A DNA stretch of 64,000 nucleotides, from assembly GCF_011397635.1 (NCBI RefSeq), contig NC_064769.1, positions 19,423,207-19,487,206 on the forward strand, in the 5' to 3' direction. This DNA is from Epinephelus fuscoguttatus. Taxonomy: Eukaryota; Chordata; Actinopteri; Perciformes; Serranidae. The notes below the pieces were generated by a model. The model saw only the letters and a list, made by a program, of their open reading frames with translations, had not been told where the DNA came from and searched no databases. Below, piece after piece: positions 36,201-48,700 of the stretch. A program made the position numbers and the translations under genes. Every line of letters begins with the position of its first letter. The first letter of the stretch is position 1.

Positions 36201-36982
36201 AACCAACAACTAAAAAGAGATTCAAAACCACTACAAAGTCTGTTTGTCTTGCTCCTGTCTTGGGAAGGTGGTGGGGCCCTTTGCATATCTGTACCCAGCA
36301 CCCCATGTAAAGGAACAGATGGAACATTTTTCAAATAGTTTATAAAGTAACATTTCGACAGCTTATTAGCTGAGATTCAATCAGCAATTGAACTATTTTG
36401 CTTTGTCTGTATGTGTCTACATGAAAATTCATGAACACAAACTTATGTACAGACAAAACAAAACAGCTGAATCTCAACTAACAAGCTGCTGAAATGTTAC
36501 AGATACCCTATAATGTATCTGTGGGTGGACTGTCCAAAGTGTAACCCAAAGTCTTACCTGCATATGATCTCTGAACTATTGAAACTCGCTTCAAGGATAG
36601 TAAAATCTGTCCCACCCAAAATGGACCCAGAATACGGAAGGGCTTCCACACAGTACTCCTTATAGTCTGTACAGCAGGTCTTCAGGGACTCGCATGTTGA
36701 GTGGCATGAACATGAGAGAAATTGTAGCCCACAGCTTCCTTCACATGTCAGTCCTGTCCGAAAAAGAGATGTATCTTAAGTATGGAGTGTGGACTGTGCA
36801 ACCATTTTTTAAAAACTGATAAATCCAAAAGCAAGTTATAGTTATAGGTTGGTATTACTTTAAACGACAGTGACAAAACACAATGTATGTGGCAATTCAG
36901 AAATGTGTGGGTACTTACCTAATGTCCTGCAGATACATGAAACCAGGAGTACAAATATTACCGCTGTTAGTCTGTCCATCAT
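25293..36982 (-). CDS. susd2: Sushi domain-containing protein 2
   Basis: Single-pass membrane glycoprotein with a large extracellular part. Sixteen exons: 36919-36982, 36558-36753, 35652-35803, 35372-35539, 35107-35281, 34520-34721, 33132-33217, 31543-31811, 31320-31454, 31006-31164, 29592-29840, 28889-29072, 27623-27717, 27362-27541, 25498-25594, 25293-25326. They total 2445 nt: 814 residues plus stop, no internal stop; human SUSD2 is about 822. Order: signal peptide (VIFVLLVSC); somatomedin-B-like Cys-rich segment (about 22-65); AMOP (about 349-437, CCYDSTG and [10 protein letters not shown]); VWD (about 438-620); sushi (about 712-771, SCDDGYKL and CQSNGQW); transmembrane helix (about 775-798); short basic tail ending TTSAF. 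The VWD carries GDPH at 442-445, the motif at which SUSD2 and mucins are known to be cleaved. The domain order is diagnostic. Confidence 0.95.
27238..27287 (+). repeat. (CA)n/(CT)n microsatellite in SUSD2 intron 14
   Basis: About 20 uninterrupted CA units followed by a few CT units; the intron lies between SUSD2 exons 14 and 15. Confidence 0.97.
30015..30160 (+). mobile_element. hAT-like MITE fragment, 'GGTGGAGGAA' end
   Basis: CAGGGGTGGAGGAAATATTT, then TCCTTCACTAAAGTAAAG and AAAGTAAAAGTACAG, is the end of a very common teleost MITE. The opposite end of the same family is seen at 45300-45468, in inverted orientation. No coding capacity. Confidence 0.6.
30290..30360 (-). mobile_element. hAT/Charlie-type element end
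   Basis: On the minus strand this reads CAGGGGTCGGCAACC, then TTGGCTCCAGAGCCACATGG, which is the familiar terminal sequence of a vertebrate hAT element. Only a short terminal piece is seen. Confidence 0.6.
31915..32060 (+). repeat. Teleost interspersed repeat, 'ACTAAACACAAAG' family, fragment 2
   Basis: AGTACACCTGAGACCGATGG, GTGTCATTAGTTTTGCAGG and AAATTTTGACCTGATAATC match the other fragments of this family. It lies in SUSD2 intron 7. Confidence 0.55.
35925..36330 (-). repeat. Degenerate tandem repeat family, copy 2 (inverted relative to copy 1)
   Basis: Built of units such as GACACAAAACAACCACAA(GG), ending in GTACCCAGCACCCC; the reverse complement matches the family at 20585-21005. It lies in SUSD2 intron 2. 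Open frames here are products of the repeat. Confidence 0.65.
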
Positions 36983-37040
36983 AACAGAGTGAATATGCCA
37001 GCTAAGGTTTCTGCTGCTCTCTCAGCTCCTTTCATCCCAG

Positions 37041-37050
37041 GTATATATAC
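37041..37050 (-). promoter_or_regulatory. Candidate TATA box of SUSD2
   Basis: GTATATATAC on the minus strand lies about 60 bases upstream of the SUSD2 ATG at 36982. A start near 37015 would leave a leader of roughly 30-35 bases. Confidence 0.6.
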
Positions 37051-37774
37051 TCAGCATTTTCCTAAACCTTGGCTCTTCTCAACAGAGGCATTTACAGACA
37101 TCTGTTTAATCATCAACCAGAGGTCATTATGATAGGAACGCACTTTATCCTCACGTGACTATCTTTTCATATCTCACTTCACTGCCAATCAGTGCGTAAG
37201 TTTTATTGAAGGACTAATTAGTTTTAGGTTGTATGTGACAGGAATTCATCTTGGCTCTTGGTCAACGTTACTCATTATAGTTAGATAAAGATTCCACTTG
37301 TAAAGACACAATTATGAAGATAATAGCTAAATATCTTATGTTTGGTGCAGCAAAAATCCATCCTGTGAAATGATATTAAAATAAAAAAATTATTGCAATG
37401 ATATGAAATACATGACATACTGTGTATTTAATTCATTATTAAAATTATGTACTGTGTCAGTTAAAAATATAGCAAGCTAGCCAGGTAGGTATGTAGGGGA
37501 TAGCAGGGTTAGTTGGGATATTTTTTCATCAACACAAATGAATCTTCTTTTACTCACAGACTATTTCAGCTGTAGTGAAAATAATTTGATCCCTGAACAA
37601 GTACGTGTTAAAAAATATTATTATTATTATTATTTTTTATTTACTTTTTAAGTTTTTTAGAGCCCAACCCAAGCGTGAAAGGCACAATTTCGTTAAATGT
37701 GCATTTTACCTCCTGGCCTCCTTTTTAATCCCTGGGACAGTATAGGTAGGATGGGATCTGTTCTGGGATAATGC

Positions 37775-37834
<60 letters not shown>

Positions 37835-39720
37835 TAACACCTTATATTTATGATGTCACATTATTAATGTGTTTCTTTGAGTAAAATGAAAAAAATGTAA
37901 AATTATTATATTTTCATAAATTACTGAGATATGGAATGTGTCTGTCTTCTGAGTCTTAACTTCATTAGCATCTATTAGCTCAATGTTGTTAACATAGGCT
38001 ACAGTTGGGTTGTATGAGGTTCATGTAGTAAACATTCACTCAATGGCTTCATGATGGGTTTTAATCAATTAGGAAAAGCCTTTGTCTTGTTTTTGTCTTT
38101 TTTGTTAATCTGTAACAAGGTGGGATCTATAAGCAATACTGTCCTAACTGCCCCAGAGTAACTATCTTTACCATCCCAGGGAGAGCAGACACACACTGGA
38201 CTCCTGTGCAGCTATCAACAATAAATCAGACTAACACTAACAACAACTGATATCAACTTTACAACAATGTGTTTTTTTCTATGTGCCATAACTTAAACAT
38301 TAAGATAAAAGAAAAATATTCAAAAGAGCCAGAAAGTGAACTTCCATGGTGTAGATTTCAAACCTGTGACTAAAATGTGGGAAATAGTCAGAGGGCTCTC
38401 ACAAGGGTGTGGCTGAGTACGAGAATAATGAATGCCGTAAGTATTGTTGCTTTCTAACTGGCTAAAAAGTCACTTTCCCAAGTGTCCCCCTGTCCCAACT
38501 GACCCTATACTGTCCCCATTAGCGTGTTACATTGCTAACATTGTGCATGGTGAACTTAAGTTGACATTTGAGAAGGCAGGGGAGCCACACAATCATAAAT
38601 CAAATCCAGTCTTTACATTTTGTTAGTCTCAATCAGCATTTTTCTTCATACTCCAAAGAAGATAATGTGTGCTAACACAATGATTCATAGATTTAAAAAC
38701 AAAAAAGATTGCATTTGAGCAAGCAGTTGTCAGCCTGAATGTTGCCAACTTGCTAAAGTGCTGACAACTTAGACCGATGAAAGCTTCTTTTTTTCATGGG
38801 GAACCAAGAATAGTCTTTTGAGGACTGACAATTTTCCATTTCTCTCTGAATTTAATATTTTCTTTTCATGTTGGTATTTTTGTTGTCCAGGTTGATTAAG
38901 TTACAACACTGCCTTCACTGAGACAAAATTAATAATTCAGAGGAAATTACACTTTAATGCCTCATGTCCTTATTTGTGTCTTGGCCAACAAATTGGCATC
39001 ACCTTGAAGTAGAGGGCAGTAGTAATATAATTCTTCACATGACATCATCACAAAACTGTGTTGGATTCCCTCTGAGGTTTCATTTAGCAACCTAAATACA
39101 ATCTGAAGACCTGTAGGGCCTGCAGTAGGCCCATAGAGGGAGCTGATACCCCAGGAACCATCTCATAGACTTTCAAACATGCATTTGAACTGTGCTGGTG
39201 TATTTTACTCTGTACTGAAGTACCGTTCACCCCAAAATTGATTTGTCTTTCACACGCACTGCCTATCTTGATTTAATATGTTTTAATGTAACAGTACAAC
39301 ATGGGTGAGGTATTACAAACATTCATGGCTGCACACATATATTTTTGTCTATTCTAAACAGGATTTCAGATACATTTAATACAAAAAAAGATTACAAGTG
39401 CCTCTGGTCATTAAGGGCAGTTGATTTCCATGACTCTGAGCTGGGATCAGATGATTTAATCTCCAGACATTAGGAACAAGCAGACCAACTCATATTCTGG
39501 CGAGGCTCTACTCTTAGCTTGTTGTCTACTGTCTTCAACTAAGATATTGGCAGTGTGTCATTGTCATTATCGGATACATTGATAACATTGTTGTAAAGAT
39601 GCAAAAATTAAAAATCAGCTGACATACAACACAATTGGCAACAACCATGGAGCAGGATTACAGAACAAACACGGCTGTTGCTAGAATCTGCAGCAACATC
39701 ATCCCAGATCTCTGGAAGCA
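37051..39720. other. AT-rich intergenic stretch between SUSD2 and MYO1H
   Basis: No coding exon is seen. It holds an (ATT)n run near 37615-37635, a long (TA)n at 37774-37831, and the expected 3' untranslated region of MYO1H just below 39721. Confidence 0.6.
37774..37831. repeat. (TA)n microsatellite
   Basis: Nearly uninterrupted AT dinucleotides with one C interruption near 37786. Confidence 0.97.
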
Positions 39721-42700
39721 TCATCTGGACCTGCTTCTCGTAGATTCCTAAAGAGGGAAGTAAACAGTTGATCAGTTGTTTATACAAATTATAATTTTAC
39801 ATGTCATAGCATGATCCTTTGATGAACTCACCACCATCAAATGGCCATTCTTTGCCCTGTAGACCATAGACTCCTGACCACTCTTGAAGTCCACAAAGCC
39901 TTCTCTGCCAGGCTGGATGTCAAATCGTACACTGCAGGTGGGAAAAACAATTTCACACTAAATTTATCACTGCTATCATTTTTACCATTTTACCATTTCT
40001 TAGCTTTCAAAATAATATCAATACATAAATTCCGGATACTGTACCTGCCCTGGACCACTTTGATGGAGTTCTGCTTGTTGGCAATAAGACTCAGCTTGGT
40101 CAGGGCCTCAAACAGGTAGTCACACTGCAGAACCAGATCCCCCTAGGAGAAACAATGGCATCAGTCCTTCAACTGTTAGGACATGATGTATTTATGATCC
40201 CTAAACCTGGAAGAAACAATTCATTAAGTATTGTTTCTGATATACTCTGGGGTCAGCATCACCCTAGGACAGCTCAAACTAAACTGGGCATTGTGCTCCA
40301 TACTGTCTGATTGTTGTTTGTGTGTTTTGGTGTGAGTTGCAGAGTATTGGAGATATCGACTGTAGAGATATCTGCCTTCTCTTGAACATAATGGAACTAG
40401 ATGGCACTCTGCTTGTGGTGCAAGCAAAGAGCCGAAAAAATACCTTTAAAATACACAACAGGAATGTCTCTTTCCAACCAACCAACAACTGAATCACCAT
40501 GCAGAAGGAAGTGGGCATCTACTCATGGACGAGAGTCACATGCTCGTGATGTAAATGGGACACTGGGAGTGTAAAAAAAATATTAATACACTTGAGTATT
40601 ACAGTATTATGTTTTATGATACTGTATTGGCTCTGAAAAATACCATATTCAGATTTTAATTAATAGTTTACATACAAAGACTTGTGGCAGTGGTTAGTTC
40701 TGTGTTGTGTTTAAAGCCTCGACAGCAGATCCTTTAGTGTTGTAATCTAGTTTCAGCCATTTGACTCTTCCACTCCATATTGCTTGCATAAACACAAGGA
40801 ACACAGGCCTATGAAACAGACAGAGTCATGAGGGATGCACCATTAGCAATGACAGTTTTGCCCAAATTAGATTTTAAAAGTTGCAATATATCACCTTGCT
40901 TACATTATTGTAATATATTTCCATATATTGAATCAATTGAGTGCAATAATCTCTACAACAGATATCTCCTACATTCAACAGCTCACACCAAAACTATCTT
41001 AATTGATAAATAGCACAACAAATTAAAAGGCAACACATGTAGTTTTGATTCTGGAGTGAACTGTCCCTTTAATTGAATGGTTTCAGTCTAAGGAATGTCT
41101 GTATTGGCTTTGCAGATTGGATAAGAATGCGGCACAAGTGGTTTTGACATTTAAAAAGAGAAATATTGGTACTTTTCCAAGTCATTAGATATTTATAGAT
41201 GCCATTCTGTTGATGGGTATACCTTTTGTTTGATGTCATCACATGTAACATGAAGGATCAAGAAGTTGTCACTCAGGTTGCTGACTGACACACCTTAAAA
41301 AACAAACAAAAAAAGAGAGTTACCTTTAAACCCTTAATCACACATGTGTATGCAACAGTAAGTTGTGTAGCTCTCCCTTCAGATAACGATGCCTATTTTG
41401 TCTCACACGACACCTTTCAGAGAGATGTAATCTATCCGCTGCTTGATCTTGGCCTCCTCAACCAGGTAGGCAGCTTCCTGGGTGAAGATGAGCTGCCGGA
41501 GACGAGGCCTGAACCCGTTCCTGTCGTACTTCACCACTGGCACACTGTACTGTGGGAGGGAAGCATTCACATCTTTAGAGTGGATGAAGACGGATAAAGA
41601 TGCCAAGTAAACTCCAATGTTAGTTTACCTTGATGTGCTCATATCGAATCATCTGAAGCACTTTGATGTTGATGTCCTCTGCACCTTAAAACAATGACAG
41701 AAACTACTGAGAATCCATGAGAGAGGATTTCACAAATAAACTGCCGGAGATACTGAAACCTGCATAATGTACAGTGCTGCTGGTATCAATGGTCTCTACA
41801 GGCTATTATAATATATTCTGTTTGGTCAAATTGCAAGTATACTGTACTTGTGCACACAAAATCACAAAGTTAATACTATATTCTCATAAGTACGCTCCAT
41901 GAAAATAAAATAAATCTGCAGTCTTACCTATCCTGGTGTCCACGAACGGCCTGCACACACTGAAGGGGTAGTTTTCTTTCTTTCCTTTGAACATGGAGCT
42001 CGTCTGTGCCTTTAACAGAAGCTGGAAGCAGGTAAACAGTATGAAAACAGGAAGAAAGTTAAGTTAAGATGCTATACAGTCAGTCTGTTTGGGACTCAAA
42101 TGTTGCCCACAAATTTATTTCCAAAAATAAAGTTATTGTTTTATATGTAAAATGTTGTAAGTGCATGTACTGTGGTTCTTACGCTCACGCTTTTAACACT
42201 ATGTGTGACAGAGGGTGGATTGTACCTGTGCTTTCCTTTGTGGAGTGATCCCTCGAACATACTTCCGTACCATGTTGCGAATGTACAGCTTCTTCAGCAG
42301 CTGGGAAACCTAGAAAAATACAGTTTGACACCTTTACAGGGTTCAGCTATTAAAAGCGCCAACCTGCATCGTCATGCGTGCACCCTTATACAAAGAAACA
42401 GTTGAACAAAATGCATCACCCACCTCCTGCATTATAGGCGGAGGGGTAAGCCAAGAGTCTTTTTCAATGACCGTTTTGGGAAGGTTGTCCTTTAGCCGTG
42501 TGAGGTAGTTCTGCCTCACGTACGCCAGGTACTCACTGTTGTCAAGGGAGGCTGGCTGATTTCTGGTCATGAAGCCTTTAATGAACCTAGAACAAATCAA
42601 CAGACAGGTAACCTCACAACATATACTTAGATACTAAGCATTATACCATCAAATAGAATTCTTTGTGTGAACTTACTTCTTGATGACCTTGACAGCCCAT

Positions 42701-45700
42701 GCTCTCTTTTCACGCTCCTTTCTGGCCAGCAGACCTCTCCAGCAGGTCTCAATCTTAGTGGCTATTTAGGTAAGACAAAATACATGTTTTTCGCCTTACC
42801 TGTAAGGCTGTTCATCAATCTAGAATGTTTTGGTGCGAGTTGCCAAGTGTTGGAGATATCAGCTGTAGAGATGTCTGCCTTCTTGCCAGTATTACAGAGC
42901 TTGATAGGACTCAGGTTGTGGCACTCAAAGCGTCAGAAAATAAATCTGAAAAACTCAACAGCAATGTCTCTTTCCAGAAATCATGACCCAATTACTCAAG
43001 AGCGGTAATCCACAGACCTTGTTGTGAGCAGTTTCATGTAGGAACTATTTTCTCTCTACTGAACTACATCGTCAACCATATCACTGTGCAGAAGGAAGCG
43101 TGCATCTACTGATGGTGTACCTAGGACCAGTTGAGTTAGCTAACGTTACAGCTCATCCAAGGAGGACACCATTTAGGTTAACATATTGCGCCTCTCGTCC
43201 ATGAGTAGATGCACGCTTCCTTCTGAGCCGTGATAAGCTTTGCAGATGTAGTTTGGTAGAAAGAAAATAGTTCCTACATGAAACTGCTCGCAAAAAGGTC
43301 TGTCCTGGTCATGGCTTCTGGAAAGAGATATCGCTATTAAGGTTTTAAAATATATTTTTTCAATTCAAGAGAAGGCAGACATCTCTACAGCCGATATCTC
43401 CAGCACTCTGCAACTCACCCTGAAACAATCTAGATTGATAAATAGCACTACAGGTAAGAGGAAAAATATGTATTTTGAATTCTGGGGTGAGCTGTCCCTT
43501 TGCAATGCTCGTCATGTCAGCCATTCACCGACATTTAATCAAGGAAAAGCATTAAGTTTGTACTTATAAACAAATCCGTGGACATTTATACACTCACCAG
43601 CCTCTCTCTGTTTCCTGTAGTCTCCTTTGACTCTGTAGCCTTTGTACTTGGCCTGAATCCTTGTTGCTGCAACGATGACAGCCACAGTTTCACCCCCAGT
43701 AGTGTTTTGATGCTAAATGTAGTATTACAAGTAAATGTACAAACACAGTCTCACCTAGCTTATGTTTGCAGTCCTGAAATGCATCTTCTGTTGCAAACAG
43801 AGTTCTAGGGTGCCGGATGAAAATTTTCGTCCTTGAGGGAAAGAGACAGTAAGAAGTTCTGGTACCGCTTTCAGGTGAGCCAGTCTGTGGCACCCATGTG
43901 TTAACATCTGCCTACCTGCCCATCTTGTACTCATCAGATTTGTAGCCCAGGTGTTTGATCAGGCACCGCACACCTTCTGCTGCTGAACCTTTCCAGTTGG
44001 GCCAGGTGTCTGGGCACAGAGGCTTATACCTGAGCATAGAGGGAGACCACTCAGTCACACGCAGCTTTATAGTTGATACCAACAGCAGCAGACAAAAATC
44101 AAAACATGCCAAATGTCTTCTGCGACCAGAAGAATTGCTTCATGTGCATTTTGACAGAAAACAATAGTGACAGTGCGGTCATAGCTACCTCTGGAGAAAG
44201 ATCTCATATTTGCGTCGGTAAGCAAACCCGGCACGCCTGACCCTCAGATGCTCCATCAGCCCCAGGTACTTCACCTGATGTCTCACCAACACATCATCAA
44301 AGCGCCCTGCAGGGGACGCCAAAGGTCATCTAAAGAGCTGAGGGGTCAACCCTGTCTGGTCTAACTTAATGTGCTGGCTCACTGTTGGCTGAGCATACAG
44401 TAAAAAGTATTAGCTCAGCCTGGACTCTAAGGTCCTCTTACAAATGGAGGATTTTCAGGACACACCTGGCTGCTTGGCTTCATTGGGTTTAATGCAGCGG
44501 ACATACCAGGGCTCTTTGGACATTAGGATCTCAGTCAAGCCTACCAGGCTGCTCTTAAACTGAGTCACCACCTGCGGAGTCACAGAAAGATGGTGGGTAC
44601 ACAAGTGTCAATGCTCTGTTTATAGAAATTTTGTAAATGATTAAATCATTATCTGAATTGTCTCTGACCGTTTCAGGTCTCCTTTTGCTGTCTGGTTCAG
44701 TAGAAGGAAAACAGTGTTTGATGATAGCATTCTTGGACTGCCGCATGACCTTATGGACAATAAAAACACTGTATAAGCACCCAACATGTCAGACATACAA
44801 CATATGCCTTAATAATAATGTAATATAAAGTTATGCTCCTCTACTTTTATATTTATATATTTTAAGCTCTATGTTGGTGTGTTATGGTAGCAGTACAGTA
44901 CAGTAGACTAAGAACAAGTATTGTGTAATGAAGAATCAAACACCTTTGATTTCAACCTGTCTGGTTTCATATTTAAAAAATTAGATTAAATTACCTCTTT
45001 TCCATTTCGATACAAGAGATCATTGTTTTTGTCCAAGAATCCTGGAACAAAAAATGAAAAACAAAGAGAAACTTAAATTATACAAGCTAAAATTTTAGCA
45101 CACAAACTATATGAAAATACACAAATGCAGCTCAAACAATCAGTCGATTGACTGATTGATTAATTCACTGACAGAAATATTTTGATAATTGTTTTAATTA
45201 TTTTTCATGCAAAAACATTTCATAGTACCACCTTAAATATGAAGACTTGCTGTTTTCTTTTTAATTATTTTTGATGTATAATATTGATTTAATTTTTTCA
45301 ACATTAATACTTAAATACATTTTCCTGAATGTACAGTACTTACACACATTTACTTATGTAACATTTTCAATGCAAGACTTTTACTAGTAACAGTGTATGT
45401 TCTCAGTGTGCTATTAGTACTTTTACTTAAGTAAAGGACCTGAATACTTTCTCCACCACTGCTGAATTCATAAACATTAAAATGAATATAGTAAAAAGAT
45501 ATATTTTCTCAAAAATCCCTATTTTATGTATGCACATTATTTTGCATGTATATATTTGTCTCTCTTTATATAGCCTACAGTCTATGGTCTCTACGTGTTT
45601 TGTGGGGATTTTATCTCGTTAATTTTATTTTGGTCATATGAACTTTGACCCTGTTAGCTACATGGCCTCCAGTTATGCTAACTGTTAGCCGGAGAGGCTG

Positions 45701-48700
45701 AGGAGAGGTGAGTCCACAGGAGTGCGCCTGTTAATGGTGATACAACCGCTAAATAGCTGTGTAAGTCTTACTTTCTATGTGTCAAAAAGATAGTCTGATG
45801 TTGTTTTGTATTTTAACTGGTCTTAAAAAGGTAATTTTATCGAGTACAGCACTTTGTTGTAACATGCTAGCTTACCGATCTCAAGCTAAGGTAACGTTAC
45901 CATAGCAACTGGTGTTCATGCCGCCTGCTGTCAGTTATCCGCATATTTCTCCATCCCTTGTGTTACAAATGTTTTGTATGAAAAATTCCATGTATTTACA
46001 CCACATATCTTATAAGAGTATTCTGAAGCATCTGTTTAGTTAAAAAAAAAAATCAATTTTATTCATTATAAATCTTCATAAATGTTACTAGTGAATCAAA
46101 TATTGTTATTTCCAGGCATATTGTTATTGAAATGAGTCAATACTGACAAAACAACACTATATGAAAATACAATTATTATTATTATATCAATGTTATATTG
46201 TAACTTTATATGGATATTGGTTTGTAACTGACACCTTTGAGTCAGTTTGCTAAATTCCTGAATCTTCTCTGCTTGTGTGGGTGTTATACACATTGTTTTG
46301 ATATTTCATTCATTCATTCATCTTCTAACCGCTTCATCCTCTTGAGGGTCGCGGGGGGGCTGGAGCCTATCCCAGCTGACATCGGGCGAGAGGCAGGGTA
46401 CACCCTGGACAGGTCGCCAGACTATCGCAGGGCTGACACATAGAGACAAACAACCATTCACGCTCACATTCACACACCAGACAATTTAGAGTTACCAATT
46501 AACCTAGTCCCCAGTCTGCATGTGTTTGGACTGTTGGAGGAAGCCGGAGTGCCCGGAGAGAACCCACGCTGACACGGGGAGAACATGCAAACTCCGCACA
46601 GAAGGGCTCCCACACCCGGGATCGAACTGTGAGGCGAGAGTGCTAACCACCATACCACCATGCCGCCCCTGTTTTGATATTTTCCCTTGTGATTTGTTTA
46701 TGGTTTTAAAACATCCATTGTTGTCACATTTATAACTTTTTTTTTACTCATGCCTGCCAGGTTAGCCAAACATTAACTGTATTTTTGATAATGTGTTTAA
46801 TGCCTTTGTTGTAAAGCACTTGCTCGATTTGGTAAATGCTATATAAATAAACATTATTATTATTATACTATTTTTTAGCAATGGGCTAGTGTTACATAGG
46901 CTCGTTTAATGCTTTCATAATAGAAAAAGACATAATTCAAAATACAGAAGTATTTCATCCCTTACCAACAACACAGTATGTAACCTCCCCAGCGTAGTGC
47001 AAGAGGCGGAAGTCTCCTCTGTCCAGTGTTTTCCTCGTCTTTTGGTCTGCAAGTTTATGTCTGCAGGAAATGGAAGATAGTGTTGGGTATTATAATGTTA
47101 GTGGTCATGCAATGTGCTGGTCTGACCATGTGCAGACTTGAGTTGCAACGGTATGAGATTTTTACGGTATGATAACCATCTCTGAAAATAGTGCAGTATC
47201 ATGGTATGATAGAATTTATATCAATCAGAATAAGCCATAAAGGAATGAAAAGTGAAGGGTTATTTTTGGTTGAGCAACCATTTTATTACTATAATTGAAA
47301 ATTTTAAACATTTTGTTAAAGGAAGCGTGAGTAAAAAGTCTCCCTGTTGAAAATAATGCATTGCATTTTTTTTAACATCATAGATAAGCAAATGTACATG
47401 GTATAATAACCGTCAACTTTTATATCATGATACCTTGAAACCAGTATATCGCTGTAACCCTTGTGTAGACAAAGTGCACTTTCTGTAAAGCAACAGTGTG
47501 GAGCTCACGTGACAAAATGAGGGTGACCGCTAATCTTTTCCTCCATCTTCTCCAGGAAGGTGAGATCTGTGGCCTCACCAGGACGTAAACACTCCTCGTC
47601 CTATGTGAGAGGACAAGCATCAATATTTCAGCCATGTTCCAGTTTATGGGTTAGTGTACTCTTGTCTTTCTGTTGGATTATATCTTTTTACCAATAAAGA
47701 GATGATTCCTCTGTGTTTCTCCTCCACAAGATCACAGATTATCTTGTTGTTGAAAAATGGCACTGGTTCCCACTGTGCATAAACACACAGAAAAGCATCA
47801 GTGGCTGGGAACGTTATTTTATTGTATGTAAGTTTATTTTTACACATTAGTAGCACTGTGAGCCACAACCGAATACAAAACATAAGGATTAATAGCGTTA
47901 TTACCTCAATCCCCTCCATCTCGTACTCCTCCTGCTCTGACTTGAGGGTCAGCTGGATGAAAAGCTGCTGCAGCTTCTCGTTGCAGTAGTTGATGCAAAA
48001 CTGCTCAAAGCTAAAATAAATCATAGGCACTGTCAGTATCAGATTATTCATGTCACTCTGAATCAGCGCATCTGTGCACCATCTCACCTGTTCACATTGA
48101 AAACCTCGAAACCATAGATGTCCAGCAGACCAATCACTGTTTTCCTGGAGGAATCCTGCAGATGATTCACACAGATATGAGATAATCTGCTATTGTGAAG
48201 CCAGGCCTCAACCTCATATGTTAGTGTTACTTTAAACCAATAAAATTACATTGTTTGGAAAAAAAAAAATCAGCCCAAAGAAAAATTAGCCAGATGTGCT
48301 GTTTCTGAAATTGGGTGTTTTCACACTCACAACCAATCAAATGGCTGCCCCAGGCCTGCTAAAAACTCATTACCCCAATTTTCTCCCCTATCCCGTGATT
48401 TTTATGAGACAGGCCTGGGTTAGCAGGATTAGAAAGAGTAGATTGCTTTACTTTCCTCACCTTGTTAACTAAAGATTCATTAATCTTGTTGACCAGCCAG
48501 TTGAAAGTGCGGCCGTAGATGGCTTTGGCGAGGGCATCCCTGGCATAAACTGCATGGTCCGCAGAGAAGGGACTGAACACCTTTAACATCAGAGTAATGT
48601 AGACGATTACAAATAAATACTGCAAACATGTTAAACATATTTTATACTTTAAATTAAATAGGGCTCTTCTAAATAGTTCGAAGCTTCATTTATAACGTTT

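Noticed and set aside
46237..46735. Three open frames around the SINE
   Set aside because: They are translations of the SINE body, not genes.
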